From NCBI RefSeq assembly GCF_001045555.1, contig NZ_LFBU01000002.1:806001-870000 (forward strand): a stretch of 64,000 nt of DNA, given 5' to 3'. This DNA is from Marinobacter subterrani. Its GTDB lineage: Bacteria > Pseudomonadota > Gammaproteobacteria > Pseudomonadales > Oleiphilaceae. Under the pieces are notes generated by a model. It ran no database searches. It saw only the letters and a list, made by a program, of their open reading frames with translations, and was not told where the DNA came from. Position 1 is the first letter of the stretch. The number at the start of each line of letters is the position of its first letter. Of the stretch, positions 17,567 to 28,521 are shown in pieces. The translations under genes and the position numbers were made by a program.

Positions 17567-17665
17567 AACGGGTAACCTTGCCTCGACAATGAGTAGGGCC
17601 GGGGCGGTATGCGGCCCCTTGACGATTTTTGCGCTATGATAACGCACTTTTGCCGGGAGTCCTGC

Positions 17666-18919
17666 GTGTTTCAGTTTCTCTATTCCCAGCTAATCCGTCT
17701 GATTCTGCCGTTCCTCCTGCTGCGGCTCTGTTGGCAAGGCAGGAAGGCGCCGGCCCTGCGACGCAACCTTGGCCATCGCATCGGCCTGGTTCCCAGAATT
17801 CCCGGAGCGGTGGTCTGGGTCCATGCGGTTTCTGTGGGCGAAACCATCGCTGCAGCTCCCATGGTACGGCGCCTGCTGGCGCAGGACCCGGATATCACCA
17901 TTCTGATGACCGCCATGACCGACACCGGCCTGGCCCAGGCGCGCAGGATGTTCGGCAACCGGGTACGTTATGCCTACGCCCCCTATGACACGCCCGGCTC
18001 CATACGCCGGTTTCTCAATCGGGCCCGGCCGCGGATTCTGGTCATCATGGAAACCGAGATCTGGCCGAACATGATTCGCCAGAGCCGGGCCCGGGATGTT
18101 CCGGTTTTCCTGATCAATGCCCGGTTGTCCGAGCGATCCGCTCGTGGCTACCACCGTATCCGCAGCCTGGTGGCTCCCATCATGCAAAGCATCAGCTGGG
18201 TCGCGGCCCAGGCCGAGAAGGATGCCGAGCGGTTCCGGCGAATAGGTGTCGCACCGTCCAAAGTTGAGGTAACCGGCAGCGTCAAGTTCGATGTCGATAT
18301 ACCGGAGGGTGTCCGGGCGGTTTCCGTTGCCCTGAGGCAGACGTTCGCTGGTCGGCCTGTCTGGATTGCCGGCAGTACCCACAGCGGTGAGGACAGGCAA
18401 ATCCTGGCCGCACATCGGGCGGTGCTGGCGAATCACCCAAACGCTCTGCTGATCCTGGTTCCTCGGCACCCGGAACGGTTCGAGGCGGTGGCTGACCAAA
18501 CGCTCCGGGAGGGGTTCACGTTGGCTCTCCGGTCACGGCGGCAGGATCCCGCCAGTGCGCAGGTCTATCTCGGAGACACCATGGGCGAGTTGATGATGCT
18601 CTACGGTGCCAGTGATCTGGCGTTTGTCGGTGGTTCGCTGGTCGAACGTGGAGGGCATAACCCGTTGGAGCCCGCTGGCTGGGGCATACCGGTTTTTTCC
18701 GGGCCCCACATTTTCAATTTCGAGACCATCTACCAGTCGCTGCTGGACGAACACGGCGTCAAACTGGTCGCCGATGCGGGCGAACTGGCCTCACACGTGT
18801 CATCACTGTTCGTTGATGATCAAGAGCGGGAGGCCATTGGTCGCAGGGCTCTGGCTGTGGTTAACAAAAACAGGGGAGCCCTCGACAAGGTCGTCAAGGG
18901 TATCATCGAGCGGGTTTGA
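17666..18919 (+). CDS. waaA: 3-deoxy-D-manno-octulosonic acid (Kdo) transferase
   Basis: Adds Kdo from CMP-Kdo to lipid IVA. It has 417 residues from a GTG preceded by GGGAG six bases upstream. The earlier ATG at 17609 gives an extension without similarity. The N-terminal membrane anchor FQFLYSQLIRLILPF is followed by RKAPALRRNLGHR. HAVSVGET contains Glu59, the counterpart of the catalytic Glu60 of the E. coli enzyme. METEIWPN, NARLSERSARGY, VTGSVKFD and GGHNPLEPAGWG are all family landmarks. It is divergent from the lpxL-type acyltransferase. The number of Kdo units added is not evident from sequence. Confidence 0.95.
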   Translation: MFQFLYSQLIRLILPFLLLRLCWQGRKAPALRRNLGHRIGLVPRIPGAVVWVHAVSVGETIAAAPMVRRLLAQDPDITILMTAMTDTGLAQARRMFGNRVRYAYAPYDTPGSIRRFLNRARPRILVIMETEIWPNMIRQSRARDVPVFLINARLSERSARGYHRIRSLVAPIMQSISWVAAQAEKDAERFRRIGVAPSKVEVTGSVKFDVDIPEGVRAVSVALRQTFAGRPVWIAGSTHSGEDRQILAAHRAVLANHPNALLILVPRHPERFEAVADQTLREGFTLALRSRRQDPASAQVYLGDTMGELMMLYGASDLAFVGGSLVERGGHNPLEPAGWGIPVFSGPHIFNFETIYQSLLDEHGVKLVADAGELASHVSSLFVDDQEREAIGRRALAVVNKNRGALDKVVKGIIERV

Positions 18920-18970
18920 GTCTCGAGGTTGCAGTGGAGAGGCGGGTGAGCAGGATCACCCGCCTGGTGA

Positions 18971-20329
18971 TCACTGCGCCGGGTTAGCCAATGTTTCTTC
19001 CTCGTTCGCCAGCGCCTCGATGCCCGGGGCCGCCTCGCTCAACCATTTGTTCAGTTCGAGCAAATCCTGCGGGCTCAGGGTGCCCGCCGCCTGCTTCAAT
19101 TGAAGTGAGTTGATCACGTAGTCATAGCGTGCGTTGGCGTAGTCTCTGAGTGCCACGTAATAAGCTCGCTCGGCATCCAGTACCTCAACAATATTCCGTG
19201 TTCCCACCTGATAACCCGCACGGGTTGCATCCAGGGCGCTGCGCCTGGAAATAATGGTCTGGGCCAGGGCAGAGGCGGTTTCAATGTTGTTGTTCACGGT
19301 CAGGAACAGGCTGCGGGTATTGACCCGGACATCCCGGCGAACGGTTTTGAGCTGCTGCTCGGTGACCGTCACCAGGGAGCGCTGCCGGCGCACCGACGCC
19401 TGGGTACCACCACCGGAGTAGAGCGGCACATTCAGTTCCAGGCCAATGACCCCCTGAGTGCCGTCGAACTGATTGGGAGAGCCGCCTTCGATCGCTGTGT
19501 CGCCGTAGGAGGCCGTCAGGTTCAGCGTCGGGTAATGGCCGGCCTTCGCCACCTTCAGATTGGCTTCGCTGGCATTCAGCTCATAAATCGCGGACTGGAT
19601 GGACCAGTTCTGCGCCAGGGCCGTGGCCTCCCAGGCTGACGGGTTCATGGGCTCGGGCCGGTCGAGCGGGAAGCTCCGGCGCAGGTTCTCAATGTCTTCG
19701 GGATATTCGCCGGTCAGCCGTGCCAGCTGCTCCCTGGCAATATTGAGCTGGTTTTCAGCGGCAATCCGCTGGCTCTTGGCGTCGTCGTAACTTGCACGGG
19801 CCTCGTAAACTTCGGTAATCGCGATGAGACCGACATCGAAACGCTCCTGGGCCTGCTCGTATTGACGCTGGATGGCTGCCTCGGTGGCGAGGGCCGTGGT
19901 GACGGTGTCCCGGGCACGAAGCACGTTGAAGTAGGCGGTTGCGACGTCCAGAATCAATTGCTGCTGCGCCAGGTTGTACTGTGCCCGGGCCGACTCGGTC
20001 TGGAACTGACTGGCATCGTAGCGGAACCAGGCATCGGCCTGGAACAGCGGCTGGCTGAGCTGTACGCCGTAGCTGGTGGATTTGTACGAGTTGTTCTGGG
20101 TTTCGCCGTCAAGATCGGTGTGATTGGCTTCGCCAAAGGCGCCGATCTGGGGCAGCAGGGCACTCTGGCTGACATCACTGGCCGCCCGCTGGGCTTCAAA
20201 GCTTGCCTGGGCGGCGGCAATACCTGAATCGTAGGAAAGCGCTTTCTCATAGGTATCGATCAGATCCATGGAAAGGGCGGGCTGGGCTGCCATGAGGCCA
20301 ATCAGTCCGGAAAGCAGTCGTTTCTTCAT
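18971..20329 (-). CDS. tolC: TolC family outer-membrane channel protein
   Basis: 452 residues from an ATG with AGGAG five bases upstream. The signal peptide is KKRLLSGLIGLMAAQPALS with likely cleavage after ALS. The mature part has the two-fold repeat of TolC: LIDTYEKALSYDSGIAAAQA at the start of repeat 1, and WSIQSAIYELNASEANLKVAKAG in repeat 2. Long helical stretches form the periplasmic tunnel and DARYDYVINSLQLKQAAGTL closes it. It acts as the exit duct for RND efflux pumps and type I secretion. The position near nudF, yqiB and cpdA matches the enterobacterial order, although thiC and repeats intervene here. Confidence 0.92.
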   Translation of the reverse strand: MKKRLLSGLIGLMAAQPALSMDLIDTYEKALSYDSGIAAAQASFEAQRAASDVSQSALLPQIGAFGEANHTDLDGETQNNSYKSTSYGVQLSQPLFQADAWFRYDASQFQTESARAQYNLAQQQLILDVATAYFNVLRARDTVTTALATEAAIQRQYEQAQERFDVGLIAITEVYEARASYDDAKSQRIAAENQLNIAREQLARLTGEYPEDIENLRRSFPLDRPEPMNPSAWEATALAQNWSIQSAIYELNASEANLKVAKAGHYPTLNLTASYGDTAIEGGSPNQFDGTQGVIGLELNVPLYSGGGTQASVRRQRSLVTVTEQQLKTVRRDVRVNTRSLFLTVNNNIETASALAQTIISRRSALDATRAGYQVGTRNIVEVLDAERAYYVALRDYANARYDYVINSLQLKQAAGTLSPQDLLELNKWLSEAAPGIEALANEEETLANPAQ

Positions 20330-20440
20330 TGTTTCTCCTGAATACATTTACACGTCACGCCCGTTCAGGGGCACTTGCATGGCGGCCGGGCACGCTGGGC
20401 GCCTCTGTTCACCTTCGCTGACGGTTCTGGTTGGCCATTA

Positions 20441-20469
20441 TGGACAATAATTGCCCGCACCTCTACACT
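20441..20469 (+). promoter_or_regulatory. Probable sigma70 promoter of thiC
   Basis: TGGACA (-35) and TACACT (-10) are separated by exactly 17 bases. The expected start point, around 20476, would put the hairpin at 20477-20495 at the very 5' end of the riboswitch transcript. Confidence 0.5.
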
Positions 20470-20476
20470 TGCAAAC

Positions 20477-20495
20477 GGCACTCATTTCGAGTGCC
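20477..20495 (+). other. Perfect 7-bp stem-loop upstream of the TPP riboswitch
   Basis: GGCACTC and GAGTGCC pair around the loop ATTTC. If the promoter at 20441 is right, this is the first structure in the mRNA and may shield the 5' end from RppH/RNase E attack. It could equally be a protein operator. Confidence 0.45.
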
Positions 20496-20512
20496 ATGCT
20501 TTACAGATTCGC

Positions 20513-22597
<2,085 letters not shown>

Positions 22598-22638
22598 TAG
22601 CTAGGTTTTCGTCCCTCAGGACTGCAATTGTGGAGTTG

Positions 22639-22752
22639 GAGCGCGGTGGGTGGCCCTGTTCAGGACACGCTCCTTGCGGCCCATCCCTGGGGCGCTTGGG
22701 CTCCGCCATCCCTGGCTCCGCACAGTCCTGAACAGGGCCACCCACCGAGCTC
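22639..22752 (+). repeat. Variable-arm palindromic element, copy A
   Basis: Left arm 22639-22666 and right arm 22725-22752 are 28 bases each and complementary with one mismatch (the inner 22 bp perfect). They enclose a 58-base core (22667-22724). The core begins ACGCTCCTTGCGGC, contains GGGCTCCGCCATCC, and ends GGCTCCGCACA. It differs from copy C by three bases, two of which form a compensating pair inside a small hairpin. It lies 41 bases after thiC. It may also serve as its terminator, but no T tract follows. Confidence 0.9.
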
Positions 22753-22862
22753 TGTCTGAACAACGGGAATTCTCAGTAATTAGTGTGCAGTTATTGCGAA
22801 ATTAGCGGCTCTCTGGCTTTGGATGGAAGGTCTTTTCAAGCGAATTGCACATTGTTCGATCG

Positions 22863-22974
22863 GCAGAGTCGGGGTGGGCTTTCCAAAACTGTGCGGAGCC
22901 ATGGATGGCGGAGCTCAAGCGTCACATGGACGTGCCGTAAGGAGCGTGTTTTGGAAAGCCCACCCCGAGTCTGC
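22863..22974 (-). repeat. Variable-arm palindromic element, copy B (inverted)
   Basis: Same family as the element at 22639 but in the opposite orientation, 110 bases further on. Arms 22863-22889 and 22948-22974 are 27 bases each with a single mismatch; the core is 22890-22947, again 58 bases. The arm sequence (GGGGTGGGCTTTCCAAAAC) is unrelated to copy A over most of its length, and close to copy C only in the inner 14 bases. With copy A it fills most of the 487-bp gap between thiC and nudF; nothing else was seen there. Confidence 0.9.
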
Positions 22975-23084
22975 CACTCTCCCAAGCAACAGTCTTGGGC
23001 CAGAACAGAATCAAAAGTCCAGAGCTTGAAGTCAAACCCAACAAAGGGCTATCGTTCAAAGTCGACTCAGCAACCGGACAAACG

Positions 23085-23702
23085 ATGACCAAGCCGTTCC
23101 AGTTCAAAGCCAACGACGTCAAAGTCGAAAAACGCGAAACCGTCTTCCAGGGCTTCTTCCGCATGGACAAACTCTGGCTGACCCACCCGCGTTTTGATGG
23201 CCGGAACATGCCTGTATTTACCCGGGAGCTTTTTATCCGGGGCGATGCCACCTGCGTGCTTCCCTATGACCCCCAACGGGACGAAGTCGTGCTGCTGGAA
23301 CAGTTTCGCCTTGGTGCCCTGAGCCACGACCAGTCCCCCTGGTTACTGGAACTGGTCGCCGGCATGAATGAAGACGGCGAAAGTCCGGAAGAGGTTGCCC
23401 AGCGTGAAGGCCAGGAAGAGGCCGGGCTGACATTTGCGCCGCTGGAAAAAATCTGCAATTACCTGGTGTCGCCTGGTGGCAGTACCGAGATGATTCATCT
23501 GTACTGTGGTCGCGTCAGCACCGAAGATGCCGGCGGGCTTTATGGCATGGAACACGAGCACGAGGATATCCGCGCTCACGTCGTCTCTGCAGACGATGCC
23601 ATAGCGATGATCCACGATGGCCGGATCAACAATGCCGCCGCCATTATTGCCCTACAGTGGCTCGAACTGAATCGCGCCCGGTTGAGAGAAGGGTGGCAGT
23701 GA
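23085..23702 (+). CDS. nudF: ADP-ribose pyrophosphatase (Nudix)
   Basis: Hydrolyses ADP-ribose to AMP and ribose-5-phosphate. It has 205 residues from the ATG at 23085 (E. coli 209). An in-frame ATG at 22995 would add residues without family similarity. The Nudix box GMNEDGESPEEVAQREGQEE fits G-x5-E-x7-REUxEExGU at residues 93-115. The downstream SPGGSTE is typical of the ADP-ribose branch, and EHEDIRAHVVS and NAAAIIALQWL match the E. coli protein near the C-terminus. It is followed, with a TGATG overlap, by the yqiB-like gene and then cpdA, the order seen in enterobacteria. Confidence 0.93.
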   Translation: MTKPFQFKANDVKVEKRETVFQGFFRMDKLWLTHPRFDGRNMPVFTRELFIRGDATCVLPYDPQRDEVVLLEQFRLGALSHDQSPWLLELVAGMNEDGESPEEVAQREGQEEAGLTFAPLEKICNYLVSPGGSTEMIHLYCGRVSTEDAGGLYGMEHEHEDIRAHVVSADDAIAMIHDGRINNAAAIIALQWLELNRARLREGWQ

Positions 23703-24187
23703 TGGGTGAGTGGACCATGAAACCCAAGCGATACGTTCCGGATCTGCGCCAGCTTGGCGCCCTGTGTGACGGCAACTACCAGCGGCTTCGGAAGCTCCGT
23801 CAGTTGGAAGTGGACGGCAAGCCGGTCTGCGAATTCGAATTGCACCGGGAGAATCACTACCTCGGGCGGGTCCGCATCCAGGTTCTGCAGACCGCCAGGT
23901 TCACCGAAACCCTGCTGCTGGAGCAGGTTCACAACTCCGGACGCTGGCTCAACAACCCGCAAATGACTGTTCGGGTGTACCACGATGCGTCCATGGCAGA
24001 GGTCATCAGTTGCTACCGGGATCGCCAGATTGCCCCGGTCAATGATTACCCGAACCGCTTCATGCACCACCCGGACGAGAAGGTCCAGGTGAACGGCTTC
24101 CTGGCGGACTGGCTGGATTATTGTCTGCGGTTTGGTCACTTACCGATGGAACATGCGGCCTGGTCGGCCGGTGAAGGCGTCGACTGA
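23702..24187 (+). CDS. DUF1249 family protein (YqiB-like)
   Basis: 161 residues; the function of the family is not known. It resembles E. coli YqiB along its whole length: KRYVPDLRQLGALCDGNYQRL at the start, MTVRVYHDASMAEVISC in the centre and NGFLADWLDYCLRFGH at the end. Its start overlaps the nudF stop (TGATG) with AAGGGTGG upstream; the ATG at 23717 is an alternative. No membrane or signal segment is seen. Conserved coupling to nudF and cpdA across distant genera suggests a shared role in nucleotide signalling, but that is inference. Confidence 0.85.
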   Translation: MGEWTMKPKRYVPDLRQLGALCDGNYQRLRKLRQLEVDGKPVCEFELHRENHYLGRVRIQVLQTARFTETLLLEQVHNSGRWLNNPQMTVRVYHDASMAEVISCYRDRQIAPVNDYPNRFMHHPDEKVQVNGFLADWLDYCLRFGHLPMEHAAWSAGEGVD

Positions 24188-24334
24188 AACATCGGGGCGG
24201 CAGGCAGGACTAAAGTGGGGTAGCGGCGTCCCGTGGATGTGCCATAGTTGTCAAAAATTGCAATATATCGTCAGAGCCTGGCCGGAATGTGACGTTTGTA
24301 CGGTTCAGCAGTGATAAATCCGGGAACTGGCGTC

Positions 24335-24364
24335 GTACACTTGTTTCCAGACCAAGTGTTGTAC
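24335..24364 (+). promoter_or_regulatory. Imperfect inverted repeat upstream of cpdA
   Basis: GTACACTTG and CAAGTG-TT-GTAC form a dyad around a 9-base centre, ending 21 bases before the cpdA start. It could be an operator or a leader hairpin. It does not match the CRP consensus TGTGA-N6-TCACA. Confidence 0.35.
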
Positions 24365-24385
24365 AGCGAGCAGATTCAGGCACCC

Positions 24386-25192
24386 ATGACCACCAACGAA
24401 CAGGCCCGGACGCTTCGGGTATTGCAGTTGACCGATCCGCATCTGATGGCGCATGCCGACGGGGACCTGCTGGGTGTCAAGACCCGGGAGAGCCTGCAGG
24501 CGGTCATTGACGAAGTGCTGGAGACGCACGGCCAGCCCGATCTGATTCTGGCTACCGGGGATCTCGCCCAGGACGGCTCGGTGCAGGCCTACCGGGTGTT
24601 TGGCGAGAGCCTGAAGGTGTTTTCCTGTCCCTCTGCCTGGATTGCGGGCAACCACGACCATGTTGATAACCTGGCCAGGGTAGCCGGCGAGTATAACGCC
24701 AGTGCCCGCCACGTTATTCAGGGTGGCTGGCAATTCGTCATGCTGGATTCCTCCGTGCCCGGCAAGGTCTTTGGCGCACTGGCAGACTCGGAGCTGGAGT
24801 TCCTCGCCAGTACCCTGGAACAGCATCCGGATTTTCCGGCGGTCGTGGCCTTGCACCACCATCCGGTGGACATCGGCTCGGACTGGATGGAAAAGATCGG
24901 CCTCACCAACCGGGAGGCGTTCTGGCAGGTGGTGGACCGGTTCCCTCAGGTGAGAGTCGTCTTGTGGGGGCACATTCATCAGGAGCATGAGCGGGAACGC
25001 AACGGTGTGCAGCTGTTGGCCACGCCGTCTACCTGTATCCAGTTTACCTCCGGCTCCAGCAAGTTCTCGGTTGAGCACCTGCCGCCGGGTTATCGCTGGT
25101 TTGAATTCCATGACACCGGCGCCTTCACGACGGAAGTTCGCCGGGCCATGACGTTTGAATTCGAGCTGGACCAGAACAGCACCGGTTACTGA
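24386..25192 (+). CDS. cpdA: 3',5'-cyclic AMP phosphodiesterase
   Basis: Metallophosphoesterase that degrades cAMP to AMP. It has 268 residues from the ATG at 24386. The metal-ligand series is complete: LQLTDPHL (Asp17, His19), [23 protein letters not shown] and LWGHIHQE, in the class III phosphodiesterase order. The context after nudF and yqiB supports cpdA over other metallophosphoesterases. Its last 7 bases overlap the 3' end of metE on the other strand, so the two transcripts collide or end inside each other. No terminator is visible between them. Confidence 0.92.
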   Translation: MTTNEQARTLRVLQLTDPHLMAHADGDLLGVKTRESLQAVIDEVLETHGQPDLILATGDLAQDGSVQAYRVFGESLKVFSCPSAWIAGNHDHVDNLARVAGEYNASARHVIQGGWQFVMLDSSVPGKVFGALADSELEFLASTLEQHPDFPAVVALHHHPVDIGSDWMEKIGLTNREAFWQVVDRFPQVRVVLWGHIHQEHERERNGVQLLATPSTCIQFTSGSSKFSVEHLPPGYRWFEFHDTGAFTTEVRRAMTFEFELDQNSTGY

Positions 25193-27465
25193 ATCCCTTC
25201 CCGCAGTTCCCGGGCCGCGGCCACCATGTTTTCCAGCGCCGGAAGCACTTCCTCCCACTGGCGGGTTTTCAGGCCGCAGTCCGGGTTGATCCAGAGCCGC
25301 TCAGACGGAATCCGCTCCGCCGCTTTCGCCATCAGGGCCTTGATCTGCCCCTTTTCGGGGATGTTGGGAGAATGGATGTCGTAGACGCCGGGGCCAATGT
25401 CGTTGGGGTACTCAAAGCCTCGGAACGCGTCAAGAAGTTCCATATCCGACCGTGATGTCTCGATGGTGATGACGTCGGCATCCATCCGGGCGATGGCCTC
25501 GATGATGTCGTTGAACTCGGAATAGCACATGTGGGTATGGATCTGGGTTTCATCGCGAACCCCATTGGCGGCAATGCGGAATGCCTCGATCGCCCAGTCC
25601 AGGTAGTCGTTCCAGTCGGCTTTACGAAGCGGGAGCCCTTCGCGCAGGGCCGCTTCGTCTATCTGGATAATGCCAGCGCCGGCGGCCTCCAGGTCCAGGA
25701 CTTCCTCCCGAATCGCCAGGGCCAGTTGCAGGCAGGTCTCCCTGCGGGGCTGGTCGTCGCGCACAAAGGACCAGTTGAGAATGGTCACCGGGCCGGTCAG
25801 CATGCCCTTTACCGGCTTTTCGGTCAGCGACTGGGCATAACGAATCCAGTCCAGGGTCATGGCGCCGGGCCGGGAAATATCGCCGAACAGAATGGGCGGT
25901 TTCACGCAGCGGGAGCCGTAGGACTGGACCCAACCGAACTGGCTGAAGGCATAGCCTGCAAGCTGCTCGCCGAAGTACTCAACCATGTCATTTCGCTCCG
26001 CTTCGCCGTGCACCAGAACATCGAGGCCCAGGGCTTCCTGCCGGTCAATGCAGTGGCTTACTTCCTCCCGGATTCGTTGGATGTAGGCCGCTTCCGTAAG
26101 TTCTCCCCTGCGGAATTGCAGCCGGGCCTGGCGAATGTCCCGGGTTTGCGGGAAAGACCCGATGGTGGTTGTGGGGAAGCGTGGCAAGCCAAGTTTCTGT
26201 TGCTGGGCGGTTATGCGTTCCGGGTAAGTGCGTTGCCGCTTGCCGAGCGACGGGGTGATGGCTCCGGTTCGGGCCCGGACGGAGGAATGATGAACGCGCC
26301 CGGACAGTGCCCGGCTGTGGATGGCGGCGGTCGACTCCGCAAGCTGTTTGCGAACAGACGATCGGCCGTGATTGAGTGCCGCGGCCAGAACATTCAGCTC
26401 GTCCAGCTTCTGGGTCGCGAAGGCCAGCCAGCTGCGAATTTCCGGGTCCAGGGTTTCTTCGCTTCCGAGTTCCACCGGGACATGCAGCAGGGAACAGGAG
26501 GGCGCGAGCCAGAGGCGGCCGCCCAGCTTGTCATGGACCGGCTCCAGCCAGTCCAGTGTGGTTTCAAGGTTTGCCCGCCAGATGTTCCGGCCGTTAACCA
26601 CGCCCAGGGAAAGTTGCTTGTGGGCGGGCAGCCAGTCCACGACCCGCGCCACTTCCTGTGGTGCGCTGATGGCATCAAGGTGCAACCCGGCGACGGGCAG
26701 TTCGCACGCCAGTTGCAGGTTTTCCCGCAACTCGCCGAAGTAAGTGGTTACCAACAGTTTGGTGTTGCTGGTTTTGAGATGGTGATAGGCCAGGTTGAAG
26801 GCATGGCGCCAGTCCGCATCCAGGTCGGTCACCAGCGCCGGTTCGTCCACCTGGACCCAGTCGATACCGTGGTTTGCGAGCAGATCAAGAAGTTCCGAAT
26901 ACACCGGCAGAAGGGCGCCGAGCAGCGCCAGCCGGTCACTGTTGTCCTTGGCTTTACCCAGCCAGAGATACGTCACCGGGCCGATGATGACCGGTTTCGG
27001 CGACAATCCCTGGGCCCGGGCTTCGATGATCTGCTCGATCAGCCGGTCGCCATTGAGCTGGAAACGGGTGTGCTGGTGAAACTCCGGGACAATGTAGTGG
27101 TAGTTGGTATCGAACCATTTGGTCATTTCGCCGGCCTGCACGCCGCAGCAGGAAGATTCCCGTCCGGATCGGCCCCGGGCCAGCCGGAAATAGCGTTCCA
27201 GCTCGCTGCCGCCGGCCTGGTTCACTCGCTCGGGCAGGTTGCCAAGAGTGACGCTCATATCCAGCACCTGATCGTAAAACGAGAAGTCGCCTACGGGCAC
27301 CTGGTCGAGATTCCGCTGGTTCTGCCAGTGCTTTCGGCGCAAATCGGCGCCTGTGATTTGCAGTTCTTCTTCGCCGATCTGCCCCTTCCAGAAAGCTTCC
27401 TGGGCAAATTTCAGTTCCCGGCGGGCGCCAATGCGCGGGAAGCCGAGATTGTGGGTGGTTACCAT
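25186..27465 (-). CDS. metE: Cobalamin-independent methionine synthase
   Basis: Transfers methyl from 5-methyltetrahydropteroyltriglutamate to homocysteine. It has 759 residues, the usual length. The N-terminal half begins [20 protein letters not shown]. The catalytic half carries the zinc ligands in [12 protein letters not shown] and in the C-terminal NPDCGLKTR. The ATG has AGAGGA upstream. It is divergent from metR with a 120-bp spacer, the standard MetR-controlled arrangement. No B12 riboswitch is seen upstream. Confidence 0.97.
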   Translation of the reverse strand: MVTTHNLGFPRIGARRELKFAQEAFWKGQIGEEELQITGADLRRKHWQNQRNLDQVPVGDFSFYDQVLDMSVTLGNLPERVNQAGGSELERYFRLARGRSGRESSCCGVQAGEMTKWFDTNYHYIVPEFHQHTRFQLNGDRLIEQIIEARAQGLSPKPVIIGPVTYLWLGKAKDNSDRLALLGALLPVYSELLDLLANHGIDWVQVDEPALVTDLDADWRHAFNLAYHHLKTSNTKLLVTTYFGELRENLQLACELPVAGLHLDAISAPQEVARVVDWLPAHKQLSLGVVNGRNIWRANLETTLDWLEPVHDKLGGRLWLAPSCSLLHVPVELGSEETLDPEIRSWLAFATQKLDELNVLAAALNHGRSSVRKQLAESTAAIHSRALSGRVHHSSVRARTGAITPSLGKRQRTYPERITAQQQKLGLPRFPTTTIGSFPQTRDIRQARLQFRRGELTEAAYIQRIREEVSHCIDRQEALGLDVLVHGEAERNDMVEYFGEQLAGYAFSQFGWVQSYGSRCVKPPILFGDISRPGAMTLDWIRYAQSLTEKPVKGMLTGPVTILNWSFVRDDQPRRETCLQLALAIREEVLDLEAAGAGIIQIDEAALREGLPLRKADWNDYLDWAIEAFRIAANGVRDETQIHTHMCYSEFNDIIEAIARMDADVITIETSRSDMELLDAFRGFEYPNDIGPGVYDIHSPNIPEKGQIKALMAKAAERIPSERLWINPDCGLKTRQWEEVLPALENMVAAARELREGIQ

Positions 27466-27527
27466 GGTGCTGTCCTCTGTTCGGTCGTGTTGTTTGCAAT
27501 GGCGAGCAGGTTATCGCTCTTGAGGAA

Positions 27528-27550
27528 TGAAAAATAATGGTAATATTTCA
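27528..27550. promoter_or_regulatory. Candidate MetR/LysR-type operator between metE and metR
   Basis: An imperfect 23-base dyad, TGAAA-N13-TTTCA, lies midway in the divergent metE-metR spacer. The half sites resemble the TGAA/TTCA of MetR, although the classic site has a 5-base centre, so this is a LysR-type box rather than an exact match. Confidence 0.45.
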
Positions 27551-27585
27551 GCTTTCCATGAAAACTGCTCATGTATGGAGTTGAA

Positions 27586-28476
27586 ATGATCGAGCGCAAT
27601 CATCTGGAGATTCTCCGGGCGGTGGATCTGCAGGGGTCCCTGACGGCGGCTGCCGAGCGGCTGCACCTGACCCAGTCCGCCCTGAGCCATTCTGTTCGCA
27701 AGCTGGAACAGCAACTAGGTACCGACATCTGGGTGCGGGAGGGGCGACAGCTCCGGTTGACCCAGTCTGGTGAGTATTTACTTTCGCTCGCCAACAGGCT
27801 GTTGCCACAAATGGAGCATGCGGAGATGCTGGTCGGGCAGTTTGCCAAAGGTCAGCGTGGCACGCTGCGCATAGGGATGGAGTGCCACCCCTGTTACCAG
27901 TGGCTGCTCAAGGTGGTGGGGCCATACCTCGAGCACTGGCCCGGGGTGGATGTGGATGTGAAGCAGAAGTTCCAGTTCGGCGGCATTGGCGCCCTGTTTG
28001 GCCATGATATCGACATGCTGGTGACGCCGGATCCGTTGCACCGGCCGGGGCTGGTCTTTGAGCCGGTGTTTGATTATGAGCAGGTTCTGGTGGTGGGGGC
28101 GGATCATCCGTTGGCCGGCAAAGCCTGGGCGGAGCCGGAAGATCTGGAGAGAGAAGTCCTGATTACCTATCCGGTGGAGATTGAGCGGCTGGATATCTAC
28201 ACGCGTTTTCTGCTGCCGGCCCACACCAGCCCGGCGCGGCATAAAACCATCGAAACCACGGACATCATGCTGCAGATGGTGGCCGCCGGTCGGGGGGTGG
28301 CGGCATTGCCACGGTGGCTGGTGGAGGACTACGGCGCACGGATTCCGGTGAGGCCGGTGCAGCTTGGTGAGGCGGGTATTCCCAAACAGATCTTTCTGGG
28401 CCTTCGCGAGCGGGACCGGGAGGTGGATTATCTGAATTCGTTCATGAAGCTGGCAAGAGAGGTTCGCTGGCGTTAA
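27586..28476 (+). CDS. metR: LysR-type regulator of methionine genes
   Basis: 296-residue LysR-type activator that uses homocysteine as coinducer in E. coli. It starts MIERNHLEILRAV at the ATG with GGAG six bases upstream, aligning with the E. coli protein; an ATG at 27571 would add five residues. The helix-turn-helix is residues about 18-40 (GSLTAAAERLHLTQSALSHS). The effector domain has MECHPCYQWL, matching the ECHSCIQWL stretch of MetR, and LPRWLVED. It is divergent from metE, its expected target. Confidence 0.92.
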   Translation: MIERNHLEILRAVDLQGSLTAAAERLHLTQSALSHSVRKLEQQLGTDIWVREGRQLRLTQSGEYLLSLANRLLPQMEHAEMLVGQFAKGQRGTLRIGMECHPCYQWLLKVVGPYLEHWPGVDVDVKQKFQFGGIGALFGHDIDMLVTPDPLHRPGLVFEPVFDYEQVLVVGADHPLAGKAWAEPEDLEREVLITYPVEIERLDIYTRFLLPAHTSPARHKTIETTDIMLQMVAAGRGVAALPRWLVEDYGARIPVRPVQLGEAGIPKQIFLGLRERDREVDYLNSFMKLAREVRWR

Positions 28477-28521
28477 CGTCTTCAGTTAAACTGCGCAAAA
28501 ATTTGTTCAGGAAACCAGATT

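Noticed and set aside
17609-17666. Upstream ATG start for waaA
   Set aside because: The extension has no similarity to Kdo transferases, whereas GTG at 17666 has GGGAG six bases before it and aligns with the family N-terminus.
22639-22974. CRISPR array or integron attC site
   Set aside because: There are no regularly spaced direct repeats with spacers, and the long near-perfect arms with an invariant 58-base core do not match attC R and L boxes.
22995-23084. Upstream start for nudF adding 30 residues
   Set aside because: The extra segment has no similarity to ADP-ribose pyrophosphatases and follows directly on repeat copy B.
25531-27537. 668-codon open frame antisense to metE
   Set aside because: It is a shadow of GC-rich metE codons; it lacks a ribosome site and any recognisable domain, while metE on the other strand is unmistakable.
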